Of a stretch of DNA of 10,987 nt, positions 1-7,305 are shown one piece after another. The notes beneath the pieces are model-generated. The model was not told the origin of the DNA and did not search any database. It saw nothing but the letters and a program-made list of their open reading frames with translations. This DNA is from an uncultured Oscillibacter sp. (GTDB taxonomy: Bacteria; Bacillota; Clostridia; Oscillospirales; Oscillospiraceae): the NCBI RefSeq assembly GCF_910584465.1, contig NZ_CAJUBK010000069.1, forward strand, positions 1-10,987, given 5' to 3'. The position numbers and the translations under genes were made by a program. Numbering within the stretch: position 1 is the first letter of the stretch; each line of letters starts with the position of its first letter.

Positions 1-1857
1 TCCAACTCCATCGACGAGGCCCGGGAGGGCCACGGCACGTCCATCACCGTCACCCGGTTCCTGGACCACAGCGTGGAGGTGGAGGACGCGGGCCGGGGCT
101 GCCCGGTGGACTGGAACGAGAAGGAGGGCCGCTGGAACTGGGAGCTGGTCTTCTGCGAGCTCTATGCCGGCGGCAAATACGACAACGTGTCCGGCGACAA
201 CTACGAGTTCTCCCTGGGGCTCAACGGCCTGGGCTCCTGCGCCACGCAGTACGCCTCCCGTTATATGGACGTCACCGTCTGGCGGGACGGCTTCGAATAC
301 CGCCTGCGCTTCGAGCGGGGGCAGATCGTGGGGGAGCTGGAGAAGGCCCCCCTCCCCAAGGCCCAGTCCAGGAAGACCGGCACCCGGACCCGCTGGCTGC
401 CGGACCTGGACGTGTTCACCGACATCGCCATCCCGCCGGAGTACTTCGCCGGCGTGATGAAGCGCCAGGCGGTGGTCAACGCCGGGGTCCGCTTCCACTT
501 CCGCGATGAGACGGAGGAGGGCCGGTTCGAGGAGACGGAGTTCTTCTATGAGAACGGCATCGCCGACTATGTGGCGGAGCTGGCCGGGGAGGACGCCCTG
601 ACCGCCCCGGCCTGCTGGCAGGCGGAGCGGCGGGGCCGGGACCGGGAGGACAAGCCGGAATATAAGGTGAAGCTCTCCGCCGCCTTCTGCTTCTCCAACC
701 GGGTGAACGTGGTGGAGCACTACCACAACTCCAGCTGGCTGGAGCACGGGGGGAGCCCCGAGAAGGCCAGCAAGTCCGCCTTCGTCTCCGCCATCGACAA
801 ATACCTCCGGGAGCAGGGGAAATACCAGAAGAACGAGAGCAAGATCTCCTGGGCGGATGTGGAGGACTGTTTGATCCTGGTGAGCAGCAACTTCTCCACC
901 CAGACCTCCTATGAGAACCAGACCAAGAAGGCCATCACCAACCGCTTCGTCCAGGAGGCCATGACGGAGTTCCTCCGGTCCAACCTGGAGATCTATCTCA
1001 TCGAGAACCACTTCGACGCGGAGAAGATCGCGGAGCAGGTCCTGCTGAACAAGCGGAGCCGGGAGAAGGCCGAGGAGGCCCGGCTGAACATCAAGAAGAA
1101 ACTCTCCGGCAGCGTGGACATCGCCAACCGGGTCCAGAAGTTCGTGGACTGCCGGACGAAGGACACCGCCAGGCGGGAGATCTACATCGTGGAGGGCGAC
1201 AGCGCCCTGGGCAGCGTGAAGCTGGCCCGGGACTCGGAGTATCAGGGCATCATGCCCATCCGGGGGAAGATCCTGAACTGCCTGAAGGCGGACTACGCCA
1301 GGATCTTCAAGAGCGAGATCATCACGGACCTGATCAAGGTGCTGGGCTGCGGCGTGGAGGTGAAGGACCGGCATGTGAAGGACGTGTCCTCCTTCGACCT
1401 GTCGAACCTGCGCTGGAACAAGGTGGTCATCTGCACCGACGGCGACGTGGACGGCTTCCAGATCCGGACGCTGGTGCTGACCATGCTCTACCGCCTGACG
1501 CCCACCCTCATCCGGGAGGGCTACGTCTATATCGCGGAGACCCCGCTGTTCGAGATCGCCTGCGGCGCGGACACCTGGTTCGCCTACTCGGACAAGGAGA
1601 AGAACGACATCGTGAAGGGGCTGGAGGGGAAGAAGGTCAAGATCGACCGCTCCAAGGGCCTGGGCGAGAACGACCCGGACATGATGTGGCTGACCACCAT
1701 GAACCCGGAGACCCGGCGGCTGATCCGGGTGATGCCGGAGGACGTGGAGCGGACCGCCCAGGTCTTCGACCTGCTGCTGGGGGACAACCTCCAGGGGCGG
1801 AAGGACCATATCGCGGAGAACGGGTATAAGTATTTGGAGATGGCGGACATCTCGTAG
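1..1857 (+). CDS. Type IIA DNA topoisomerase B subunit (GyrB/ParE family), divergent, 5' partial
   Basis: This is the ATPase and TOPRIM subunit of an A2B2 type II topoisomerase, which uses ATP to pass one DNA duplex through another. The frame is open from base 1, so the start lies outside the window and 618 residues are visible; the GTG at 73 is internal. In order I see the GHKL N-box (NSIDEA at the edge), the G1 box (DAGRGCPVD, where most members have DNGRG), AGGKYD, GLNGLG, a QTK loop (NQTKKAIT), the TOPRIM EGDSA and DGDVDG acidic residues, PIRGKILN, SKGLGE, and the family's C-terminal end LEMADIS. EGDSALG differs from the usual EGDSAGG. These substitutions suggest a divergent clostridial paralogue rather than the housekeeping GyrB; I cannot settle ParE versus GyrB. 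The likely partner A subunit lies about 2 kb downstream, separated by sdaAB-sdaAA. The last 51 bases are the first of three tandem copies. Confidence 0.92.
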   Translation, partial: SNSIDEAREGHGTSITVTRFLDHSVEVEDAGRGCPVDWNEKEGRWNWELVFCELYAGGKYDNVSGDNYEFSLGLNGLGSCATQYASRYMDVTVWRDGFEYRLRFERGQIVGELEKAPLPKAQSRKTGTRTRWLPDLDVFTDIAIPPEYFAGVMKRQAVVNAGVRFHFRDETEEGRFEETEFFYENGIADYVAELAGEDALTAPACWQAERRGRDREDKPEYKVKLSAAFCFSNRVNVVEHYHNSSWLEHGGSPEKASKSAFVSAIDKYLREQGKYQKNESKISWADVEDCLILVSSNFSTQTSYENQTKKAITNRFVQEAMTEFLRSNLEIYLIENHFDAEKIAEQVLLNKRSREKAEEARLNIKKKLSGSVDIANRVQKFVDCRTKDTARREIYIVEGDSALGSVKLARDSEYQGIMPIRGKILNCLKADYARIFKSEIITDLIKVLGCGVEVKDRHVKDVSSFDLSNLRWNKVVICTDGDVDGFQIRTLVLTMLYRLTPTLIREGYVYIAETPLFEIACGADTWFAYSDKEKNDIVKGLEGKKVKIDRSKGLGENDPDMMWLTTMNPETRRLIRVMPEDVERTAQVFDLLLGDNLQGRKDHIAENGYKYLEMADIS

Positions 1858-1987
1858 GGGCTTTCGCGGGAGAGCACCCATGCGACATGGTCCTGCGGCC
1901 GAGCGCAGGCGAGGGAGCCGCGCGTGAGCGCGTATCGAGACCGCCCGCCGCGGCGCGGCATGGATCCCGCGGGAGCGGGATGGATGC
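1807..1987 (+). repeat. 181-bp tandem repeat, unit 1 (contains the topoisomerase B 3' end)
   Basis: The first 51 bases are the last 16 sense codons of the B-subunit gene (HIAENGYKYLEMADIS) plus its TAG stop. The remaining 130 bases are noncoding and rich in self-complementarity: CCTGCG/CGCAGG with a 6-nt loop (1892-1909), CGCGC/GCGCG with loop GTGA (1919-1932), the palindrome GCCGCGGC (1947-1954), and a 14-bp-arm hairpin GGCATGGATCCCGC / GCGGGATGGATGCC (1957-1988) whose arms mismatch only at a symmetric GG/GG pair. The spacer is identical in unit 2. This unit supplies the real end of the gene. Confidence 0.95.
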
Positions 1988-2168
1988 CATATCGCGGAGG
2001 ACGGGTATAAGTATTTGGAGATGGCGGACATCTCGTAGGGGCTTTCGCGGGAGAGCACCCATGCGACATGGTCCTGCGGCCGAGCGCAGGCGAGGGAGCC
2101 GCGCGTGAGCGCGTATCGAGACCGCCCGCCGCGGCGCGGCATGGATCCCGCGGGAGCGGGATGGATGC
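1988..2168 (+). repeat. 181-bp tandem repeat, unit 2
   Basis: This is a direct repeat of unit 1. The only difference I find is AAC to GAC in the third visible codon after ATC (Asn to Asp in the tail peptide). The tail-coding part ends in TAG at 2036-2038, and the 130-bp hairpin spacer matches unit 1 base for base, with the GGCAT hairpin recurring at 2138-2169. No in-frame start codon precedes this tail copy, so it is probably a gene remnant and not an expressed peptide. The near identity suggests a recent duplication. Confidence 0.95.
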
Positions 2169-2219
2169 CATATCGCGGAGGATGGGTATAAGTATCTGGA
2201 GATGGCGGACATCTCATGA
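2169..2219 (+). pseudogene. Partial third repeat: orphan 3' end of a topoisomerase B gene
   Basis: These 51 bases again encode HIAEDGYKYLEMADIS plus a stop, but similarity to the repeat largely stops there. Relative to unit 2 the changes are GAC to GAT, TTG to CTG, TCG to TCA and TAG to TGA. All are silent, so the copy looks as if it diverged while under protein-coding constraint. I infer that it is the end of an older or foreign allele of the same gene, left behind when the region was rearranged. The downstream sequence still contains GGGAGCACCC, close to GGGAGAGCACCC in the full units, so weak similarity may continue. Confidence 0.75.
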
Positions 2220-2301
2220 GATCCTGGGACAGGGAGCACCCGCGCCGCCGCCCGGAGGGGCGGCATGCGGATAAAACGATAAAGATCGGAGGATGTGCTG
2301 C
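2220..2301 (+). other. Leader region of sdaAB with a GC hairpin
   Basis: This is the gap between the last repeat remnant and sdaAB. It contains a perfect 7-bp hairpin, GCCGCCC, loop GGAG, GGGCGGC (2247-2264), followed by AT-rich ATAAAACGATAAAG, which could hold a -10 element. There is no convincing -35 box. There is also no T-run, so the hairpin is not a standard intrinsic terminator. CGGAGG at 2287-2292 is the ribosome binding site for sdaAB. Confidence 0.45.
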
Positions 2302-2979
2302 ATGAACCTATTCGACATCATGGGCCCCATCATGGTCGGCCCCTCCAGCTCCCACACGGCGGGGGCTGCCCGGATCGGACGGGTGGCCCGGTCGCTGCTG
2401 GGAGAGGAGCCCCAGGAGGCGGAGCTGCTGCTCCACGGCTCCTTCGCCTCCACCGGCAAGGGACACGGCACCCACCAGGCCCTGATCGCGGGCCTGCTGG
2501 GCTTCGCGCCGGACGATCCCCGGCTCCCCGACAGCTTCCGCCTGGCGGAGGAGGCGGGGCTGCGCTTCACCTTCGGCACCTGCGCCCTCCGGGACGCGCA
2601 CCCCAACAGCGTGCTGATCCGCCTCTCCGGCCGGAGCGGCCGGAGCATGGAGGTGGGGGCCTCGTCCCTGGGCGGCGGCCGGGTGCGGGTGTTCGAGGTG
2701 GACGGGATGGAGTGCTCCTTCAGCGGGGAGCTGTCCACCCTGGTGATCCACAACACCGACCGGCCCGGCTGCGTCAGCCACGTCACCATCATCCTGGCCA
2801 GCACGGGCGTGAACGTGGCCACCCTCCAGCTGAACCGGGGCAGCCGGGGCGGCATGGCGGTGATGGTGATCGAGTGCGACAAGGCGGTGCCGGCCAACGT
2901 GGTGCAGGAGATCCGGGACCTGCCGGGCATCAAGAGAGTGACTTGCTACATCCCGGAAGGACAGGAGGGGACGGTATGA
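2302..2979 (+). CDS. sdaAB: L-serine ammonia-lyase, iron-sulfur-dependent, beta subunit
   Basis: This is the beta chain of the two-subunit serine dehydratase that converts L-serine to pyruvate and ammonia in the cytoplasm, a common fermentation entry point in clostridia. The protein has 225 aa. The signature GPSSSHTAGA is at residues 13-22, and an ACT domain starts near residue 144 (TLVIHNTDRPGCVSHVT) and runs to the C-terminus. I chose the ATG at 2302 over the in-frame ATG at 2293, because the Shine-Dalgarno CGGAGG (2287-2292) touches 2293 but sits 9 nt before 2302, and family members start MNLFDI-like. The stop overlaps the sdaAA start (ATGA), indicating translational coupling. Recognition is from sequence signatures and is firm. 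Confidence 0.95.
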   Translation: MNLFDIMGPIMVGPSSSHTAGAARIGRVARSLLGEEPQEAELLLHGSFASTGKGHGTHQALIAGLLGFAPDDPRLPDSFRLAEEAGLRFTFGTCALRDAHPNSVLIRLSGRSGRSMEVGASSLGGGRVRVFEVDGMECSFSGELSTLVIHNTDRPGCVSHVTIILASTGVNVATLQLNRGSRGGMAVMVIECDKAVPANVVQEIRDLPGIKRVTCYIPEGQEGTV

Positions 2980-3848
2980 TCGACTTTCAATCCATCGAAC
3001 AGATGCTCCGGGACGCGGCGGAGCAGGACATGCCCCTGTGGGAGGACATCCAGATCTCGGACTGCCGCCAGCAGGGCATCAGCCGGGAGGCATCCTGGCA
3101 GAAGATGGCGGGACTGCTGGACGCCATGATCCAGGCGGACGCGGGCTACTGCGAGGAGGACCGTTCCAACAGCGGGCTCACCGGCGGCGACGGCGGGAGG
3201 ATGGAGCGCTACGGCCGGGAGGCCGGAGAGGACAGCCTCTGCGGCCCCTTCTTCTCCGAGGTCATCGCCGGGGCACTGCGGATGGGCGAGTGCAACGCGT
3301 GCATGAAGCGGATCGTGGCGGCCCCCACGGCGGGGGCCTGCGGCGTGCTGCCGGCGGTGCTGCTGCCCTGCAGGCGGCGCTACGGCCTGTCGGAGGAGGC
3401 CCTGGTCCAGGCGCTGTACATCGCCTCCGGCTTCGGCATGGTCATCGCCGAGCGGGCCTGCATCGCCGGCGCGGAGGGCGGCTGCCAGGCGGAGATCGGC
3501 TCCGCCGCCGCCATGGCCGCCCCGGCCCTGGTCTTCCTGCAGGGGGGGACGCCGGAGCAGATGGCCCACGCCTGCGCCATGGCCGTGAAGAACCTGCTGG
3601 GCCTGGTCTGCGACCCGGTGGGGGGCCTGGTGGAGGTGCCCTGCGTGAAGCGCAACGTCATCGGCGCCATGGACGCCCTGTCGGCGGCGCAGATGGCCCT
3701 GGCGGGCATCGAGAGCCGGGTGCCGCCGGACCAGGTGCTGGACGCCATGCAGCGGGTGGGCCAGTCCCTGCCCCCCAGCCTCCGGGAGACGGGACGGGGC
3801 GGCCTGGCCGTCACGCCCTTCGGCCAGCAGTACAAGCCGGAGGAATGA
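2976..3848 (+). CDS. sdaAA: L-serine ammonia-lyase, iron-sulfur-dependent, alpha subunit
   Basis: This is the catalytic alpha chain of serine dehydratase (290 aa), which binds a [4Fe-4S] cluster that activates the serine hydroxyl. Visible signatures are SGLTGGDG (66-73), AAPTAGACGVLPA (115-127), and three conserved cysteines in the contexts GGC-QAEIGSA (Cys170), CDPVGGLVE (Cys212) and VPC (Cys223), which fit the family's cluster ligands. The ATG at 2976 overlaps the sdaAB stop and is preceded by AGGAGGGG (2963-2970), 5 nt away. Length and order match the Bacillus/Clostridium two-gene arrangement. A gap of 70 bases separates it from the topoisomerase A gene. Its position between topoisomerase subunits is unusual. 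Confidence 0.96.
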   Translation: MIDFQSIEQMLRDAAEQDMPLWEDIQISDCRQQGISREASWQKMAGLLDAMIQADAGYCEEDRSNSGLTGGDGGRMERYGREAGEDSLCGPFFSEVIAGALRMGECNACMKRIVAAPTAGACGVLPAVLLPCRRRYGLSEEALVQALYIASGFGMVIAERACIAGAEGGCQAEIGSAAAMAAPALVFLQGGTPEQMAHACAMAVKNLLGLVCDPVGGLVEVPCVKRNVIGAMDALSAAQMALAGIESRVPPDQVLDAMQRVGQSLPPSLRETGRGGLAVTPFGQQYKPEE

Positions 3849-3918
3849 GGGCGGAGCGCCCGTGAACACATCATCCGGGAGGGCTGGCCGATCCGGATAG
3901 CAGGGAAGGAAGGGACCC

Positions 3919-6159
3919 ATGCCAAAGAAGAAGATGCCTGAGGGCAGGAAGCCCAGGGGCGGAGCACCCAACGTTTTGGGCCTGCGGGCGGCGGTGGTGG
4001 AACAGCCCATCACCGACACCCTGGAGACGAACTACATGCCCTATGCCATGAGCGTCATCGTCTCCCGCGCCATCCCGGAGATCGACGGCTTCAAGCCCTC
4101 CCACCGCAAGCTCCTCTATACCATGTACAAGATGGGCCTGCTCACGGGGGCTCGGACGAAGTCCGCCAACATCGTGGGCCAGACCATGCGCCTCAACCCC
4201 CACGGCGACGCCGCCATCTACGACACCATGGTCCGCCTCAGCCGGGGCTACGGCGCGCTGCTGACCCCCTTCGTGGATTCCAAGGGCAACTTCGGCAAGC
4301 ATTACTCCAGGGACATGTCCTGGGCGGCCCCCCGGTACACCGAGGCCAAGCTGACCCCGATCTGCCAGGAGCTGTTCCGGGACATCGACAGCGACACGGT
4401 GGACTTCGTGGACAACTACGACAACACCATGAAGGAGCCCGCCCTGCTGCCGACGACCTTCCCCAACATCCTGGTCTCGGCCAACAGCGGCATCGCCGTG
4501 GGCATGGCCTCCCAATTCTGCGGGTTCAACCTCCGGGAGGTCTGCGAGACCACGGCGGCGTATCTGAAAGATCCGGACCACGACCTGACGGAGACCCTGC
4601 TGGCCCCGGATTTCCCCACGGGGGGCGAGCTGATCTGCGACCGGGACGCGCTGCGGGAGATCTATGAGACGGGCCGGGGCAGCGTGAAGGTCCGGGCCAA
4701 GTGGCGCTATGTCAAAGAGGAGAACCTGATCGAGATCGTGGAGATCCCCTATTCCACGTCCACGGAGGCCATCCTGGACAAGGTGGCGGAGCTGATCAAG
4801 GCCGGGAAGGCCAAGGAGATCGCCGACATGCGGGACGAGACGGACTTGTCCGGCCTGAAGCTGACGATCGACCTCAAGCGCGGGGCGGACCCGGACAAGC
4901 TCATGGCCCGCCTCTTCCGGCAGACGCCCCTGGAGGACGCGTTCTCCTGCAACTTCAACGTGCTCATCGCCGGGATGCCGAAGGTGCTGGGCGTCCGCAA
5001 GATCCTGGAGGAGTGGACGGCGTGGCGGACGGAGTCCGTGCGGCGGCGGGTCTTCTTCGTGCTGGGGAAGCGGAAGGAGAAGCTCCACCTCCTCAAGGGG
5101 CTCAAGCGCATCCTGCTGGACATCGACAAGGCCATCCAGACCATCCGGGAGACGGAGGAGGAGGCCGAGGTCATCCCGAACCTGATGATCGGGTTCGGCA
5201 TCGACCAGGTCCAGGCGGAGCACGTGGCGGAGATCCGCCTGCGCAACATCAACAAGGAATACATCCTGAAGCGGGTGCAGGAGGCGGAGTCTCTCCAGGA
5301 CGAGATCGACGACCTGGAGGACATCCTCCGGGACGGCCGGCGGGTGAAGGGGATCATCCTGGAGGAGCTGCAGGCGGCGGCGGAGAAGTACGGCGAGCCC
5401 CGCCGCACCGCCATCGTCTACGCCCACGAGCTGCCCGACCCGGCGGAGGAAGAGGGGCCGGAGGAGTACCCGGTCCACGTCTTCCTCTCCCGGGAGGGCT
5501 ATTTCAAGAAGATCACCCCCCAGAGCCTGCGCATGAGCGGGGCCCAGAAATTCAAGGAGGGCGACGGCCTGCGCCAGACCTTCGAGACCACCAGCGGGGC
5601 GGAGGTCATGTTCTTCACCGACCGGTGCCAGGTGTACAAGACCCGGCTCAGCGAGTTCGACGACGCCAAGGCCAGCGTCCTGGGGGACTACCTCCCGGCG
5701 AAGCTGGGCATGGACGCCGGGGAGAGCGTCATCCATATGGTCCTGCCGGGGGACTGGTCCGGGGGGCTGATCTTCTTCTTCGAGAACGGCAAGGCCGCGC
5801 GGGTGGAGCTCCGGGCCTATCAGACCTCCTCCAACCGCAGGAAGCTCACGGGGGCCTACTCCGACCGCTCGCCGCTGAGGGCGATCCTCCGGGTGGAGCA
5901 GGAGGGGGAGGTGGCGGTCTGCTCCACCGAGCCCCGGTGCCTGATCTTCCACACGGCCCTGCTCACGCCCAAGACCACCCGGTCGACCCAGGGCGTGGCG
6001 GTGATGACGCTGAAGCCGCGCTACCGGCTGGACACCGTCCGGCCCCTGGAGGAGTCGGCGGTGGCGGACCCGAGGCGCTATCGGGTCCGCTCCCTCCCGG
6101 CCACCGGGGCGCTGCTGCGGCAGGAGGACACGGGCGAGACGCAGATCGCGCTGGAGTGA
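3919..6159 (+). CDS. Type IIA DNA topoisomerase A subunit (GyrA/ParC family)
   Basis: This is the breakage-reunion subunit, 746 aa, which forms the covalent phosphotyrosine DNA link. The N-terminal part shows YAMSVIVSRAIPEIDGFKPSHRKLLY (residues 42-67), NPHGDAAIYDTMVRL (93-107) and the catalytic Arg139-Tyr140 in APRYTEAKL, followed by the tower region. Residues about 360-460 form a charged coiled coil. The C-terminal part (from about 515) looks like beta-pinwheel repeats, but I find no QRRGGKG GyrA-box, so gyrase-type wrapping is not supported and a topoisomerase IV-like or divergent role is more likely. At the place of E. coli GyrA Ser83 there is Ala98, while the Asp87 equivalent (Asp102) is kept. 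The ATG follows AGGGAAGGAAGG. The probable partner B subunit is upstream beyond sdaAA. The next gene starts 5 bases after the stop. Confidence 0.94.
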   Translation: MPKKKMPEGRKPRGGAPNVLGLRAAVVEQPITDTLETNYMPYAMSVIVSRAIPEIDGFKPSHRKLLYTMYKMGLLTGARTKSANIVGQTMRLNPHGDAAIYDTMVRLSRGYGALLTPFVDSKGNFGKHYSRDMSWAAPRYTEAKLTPICQELFRDIDSDTVDFVDNYDNTMKEPALLPTTFPNILVSANSGIAVGMASQFCGFNLREVCETTAAYLKDPDHDLTETLLAPDFPTGGELICDRDALREIYETGRGSVKVRAKWRYVKEENLIEIVEIPYSTSTEAILDKVAELIKAGKAKEIADMRDETDLSGLKLTIDLKRGADPDKLMARLFRQTPLEDAFSCNFNVLIAGMPKVLGVRKILEEWTAWRTESVRRRVFFVLGKRKEKLHLLKGLKRILLDIDKAIQTIRETEEEAEVIPNLMIGFGIDQVQAEHVAEIRLRNINKEYILKRVQEAESLQDEIDDLEDILRDGRRVKGIILEELQAAAEKYGEPRRTAIVYAHELPDPAEEEGPEEYPVHVFLSREGYFKKITPQSLRMSGAQKFKEGDGLRQTFETTSGAEVMFFTDRCQVYKTRLSEFDDAKASVLGDYLPAKLGMDAGESVIHMVLPGDWSGGLIFFFENGKAARVELRAYQTSSNRRKLTGAYSDRSPLRAILRVEQEGEVAVCSTEPRCLIFHTALLTPKTTRSTQGVAVMTLKPRYRLDTVRPLEESAVADPRRYRVRSLPATGALLRQEDTGETQIALE

Positions 6160-6164
6160 GGCGG

Positions 6165-6710
6165 ATGGAACGCGTGGTGGTGATCGGCTGCCCCGGGGCG
6201 GGGAAGACCACCTTCGCCCGGAGGCTGCGGGACGTGTCCGGGCTCCCGCTCTACCATTTGGATAGGCTGTGGCACCGGCCGGACCGGACCACGGTCCCAA
6301 GGGCGGAGTTCGACGCCCGGCTGCGGGAGATCGTCCGGCAGGAGCGGTGGATCATCGACGGTGATTACCAGCGTACGCTGGAGCTCCGGCTGGCGGCGTG
6401 CGGCACGGTGTTCTTGATGGACCTGCCGGCAGAGGAGTGCCTGGCCGGGGCGGCGGCCCGGATCGGCCGGGAGCGTGAGGATCTGCCGTGGGTCGAGACG
6501 GAGCTGGACGAGGCGTTCCGACGGCGGATCGCGGATTTTTCGAAGGAGCGGCTCCCGCGGATCCGCGCGCTGCTGGAGCACTACCGGGAGGGGCGGGAGA
6601 TCGTGGTCTTCCGCTCCAGGCAGGAAGCGGACCGGTATCTGGAGCGGTGGGCCACGGTACAGACACGACATGGAGATAAGGAGGCTGCACGATGGCATTC
6701 GACATGGTGA
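6165..6710 (+). CDS. Small P-loop NTPase, adenylate kinase-like / FlaR-type topology-modulation family
   Basis: A 181-aa nucleotide-binding protein. The Walker A motif GCPGAGKTT is at residues 8-16. HLDRLWHRP, RWIIDGDYQRTLELRL and VFLMDLPAEECL follow the order seen in bacterial adenylate-kinase-like proteins often annotated as DNA topology modulation protein FlaR; that label is historical and the substrate is unknown. An acidic and arginine-rich helix with a lid-like GREREDLPWVE lies near residues 103-113. The ATG is 5 bases past the topoisomerase stop, with GGAGTGAGG (partly inside the previous gene) as its ribosome site. The C-terminus overlaps the next gene by 19 bases, and the tail after RYLERW has no obvious family counterpart, so the last 15-20 residues may be an extension. 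Whether its presence beside a topoisomerase reflects function is open. Confidence 0.85.
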   Translation: MERVVVIGCPGAGKTTFARRLRDVSGLPLYHLDRLWHRPDRTTVPRAEFDARLREIVRQERWIIDGDYQRTLELRLAACGTVFLMDLPAEECLAGAAARIGREREDLPWVETELDEAFRRRIADFSKERLPRIRALLEHYREGREIVVFRSRQEADRYLERWATVQTRHGDKEAARWHSTW

Positions 6711-7285
6711 AAAAGGAGCTGGAGGGCCGGGGCTATACCGTCCGGACCTTCTCCAGCGGGGGAGAGGCGGCGGACTACCTGGACGCCGCCATCGACGGCA
6801 GGAGCGTGGGCTTCGGGGGATCGGCCACGCTGGACGCCCTGGGGCTTTACGAGCGCCTGGGTAGGCACAACCAGGTGGTCTGGCACTGGAAGCAGGACGC
6901 CGCGCCCGCCCGGCGGGCGGCCATGCAGACGGAGGTGTACCTGACGTCCGTGAACGCGCTGGCGCAGACCGGGGAGCTGGTGAACATCGACGGCGCGGGG
7001 AACCGGGTGGCGGCGACGCTGTTCGGCCATGAGAAGGTGTACTTCGTCATCGGGCGGAACAAGCTGGCCCCGAGCTACGAGGAGGCGGTCTGGCGGGCCC
7101 GGAACGTGGCCGCGCCGCAGCGGGCGCGGCAGCTGGGGAAGAAGACCCCCTGCGCCGTGAAGTGCGACCGCTGTTACGACTGCAAGGGCCCGGAGCGCAT
7201 CTGCCGGGGCCTGGTGACCCTCTGGGGGCCCATGATGGGCATGGAGGCCGAGGTGGTGCTGATCGACGAGGATCTGGGGCTGTAA
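6692..7285 (+). CDS. LUD-domain protein (LutC/YkgG-like, DUF162) with cysteine cluster
   Basis: A 197-aa cytoplasmic protein of the LUD (lactate utilization) domain family. SVGFGGSATL (38-47) is the nucleotide-fold glycine motif, and NALAQTGELVNIDGAGNRVAA (88-108) followed by LFGHEKVYFVIGRNK is the family core. The C-terminal region has five cysteines (154, 158, 161, 164, 171) in the arrangement CxxxCxxCxxCxxxxxxC, which is typical of the clostridial stand-alone members and could bind a metal or Fe-S cluster. In lactate operons LUD proteins work with LutA and LutB; neither is nearby, so a role in lactate oxidation is not supported here. The ATG has a strong TAAGGAGG at 6677-6684, which lies inside the end of the preceding gene; the two genes overlap by 19 bases. 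A lipoprotein gene follows after 20 bases. Confidence 0.93.
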   Translation: MAFDMVKKELEGRGYTVRTFSSGGEAADYLDAAIDGRSVGFGGSATLDALGLYERLGRHNQVVWHWKQDAAPARRAAMQTEVYLTSVNALAQTGELVNIDGAGNRVAATLFGHEKVYFVIGRNKLAPSYEEAVWRARNVAAPQRARQLGKKTPCAVKCDRCYDCKGPERICRGLVTLWGPMMGMEAEVVLIDEDLGL

Positions 7286-7305
7286 AAAAGGAAGGGGGCC
7301 GCTCT

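Noticed and set aside
1807..2219. Possible CRISPR array
   Set aside because: There are only 2.3 copies of a 181-bp unit with identical rather than variable spacers, and no cas genes.
1584..2266. Minus-strand open frames of 195 and 209 residues across the repeats, and small plus-strand frames at 1887-2274
   Set aside because: Their repeated peptide segments simply mirror the 181-bp repeat, they have no ribosome sites, and they overlap the topoisomerase gene end.
2293..2301. Upstream ATG as start of sdaAB
   Set aside because: It touches the Shine-Dalgarno sequence, leaving no spacing; the ATG at 2302 is correctly spaced and matches the family N-terminus.
3849..3861. Hairpin GGGCG-GAG-CGCCC after sdaAA as a terminator
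   Set aside because: The stem is only five base pairs and no T-run follows, so termination between sdaAA and the topoisomerase A gene is not supported.
4701..6164. Long open frame upstream of and continuous with the P-loop gene
   Set aside because: Before 6165 it is an out-of-frame shadow of the topoisomerase A gene; the P-loop protein has its own ATG and Walker A motif at the expected distance.
3871..6300. 809-residue open frame on the minus strand
   Set aside because: It is antisense to the whole topoisomerase A gene, rich in Leu, Arg, Gly and Pro without domain motifs, and results from the third-position GC bias of the sense gene.
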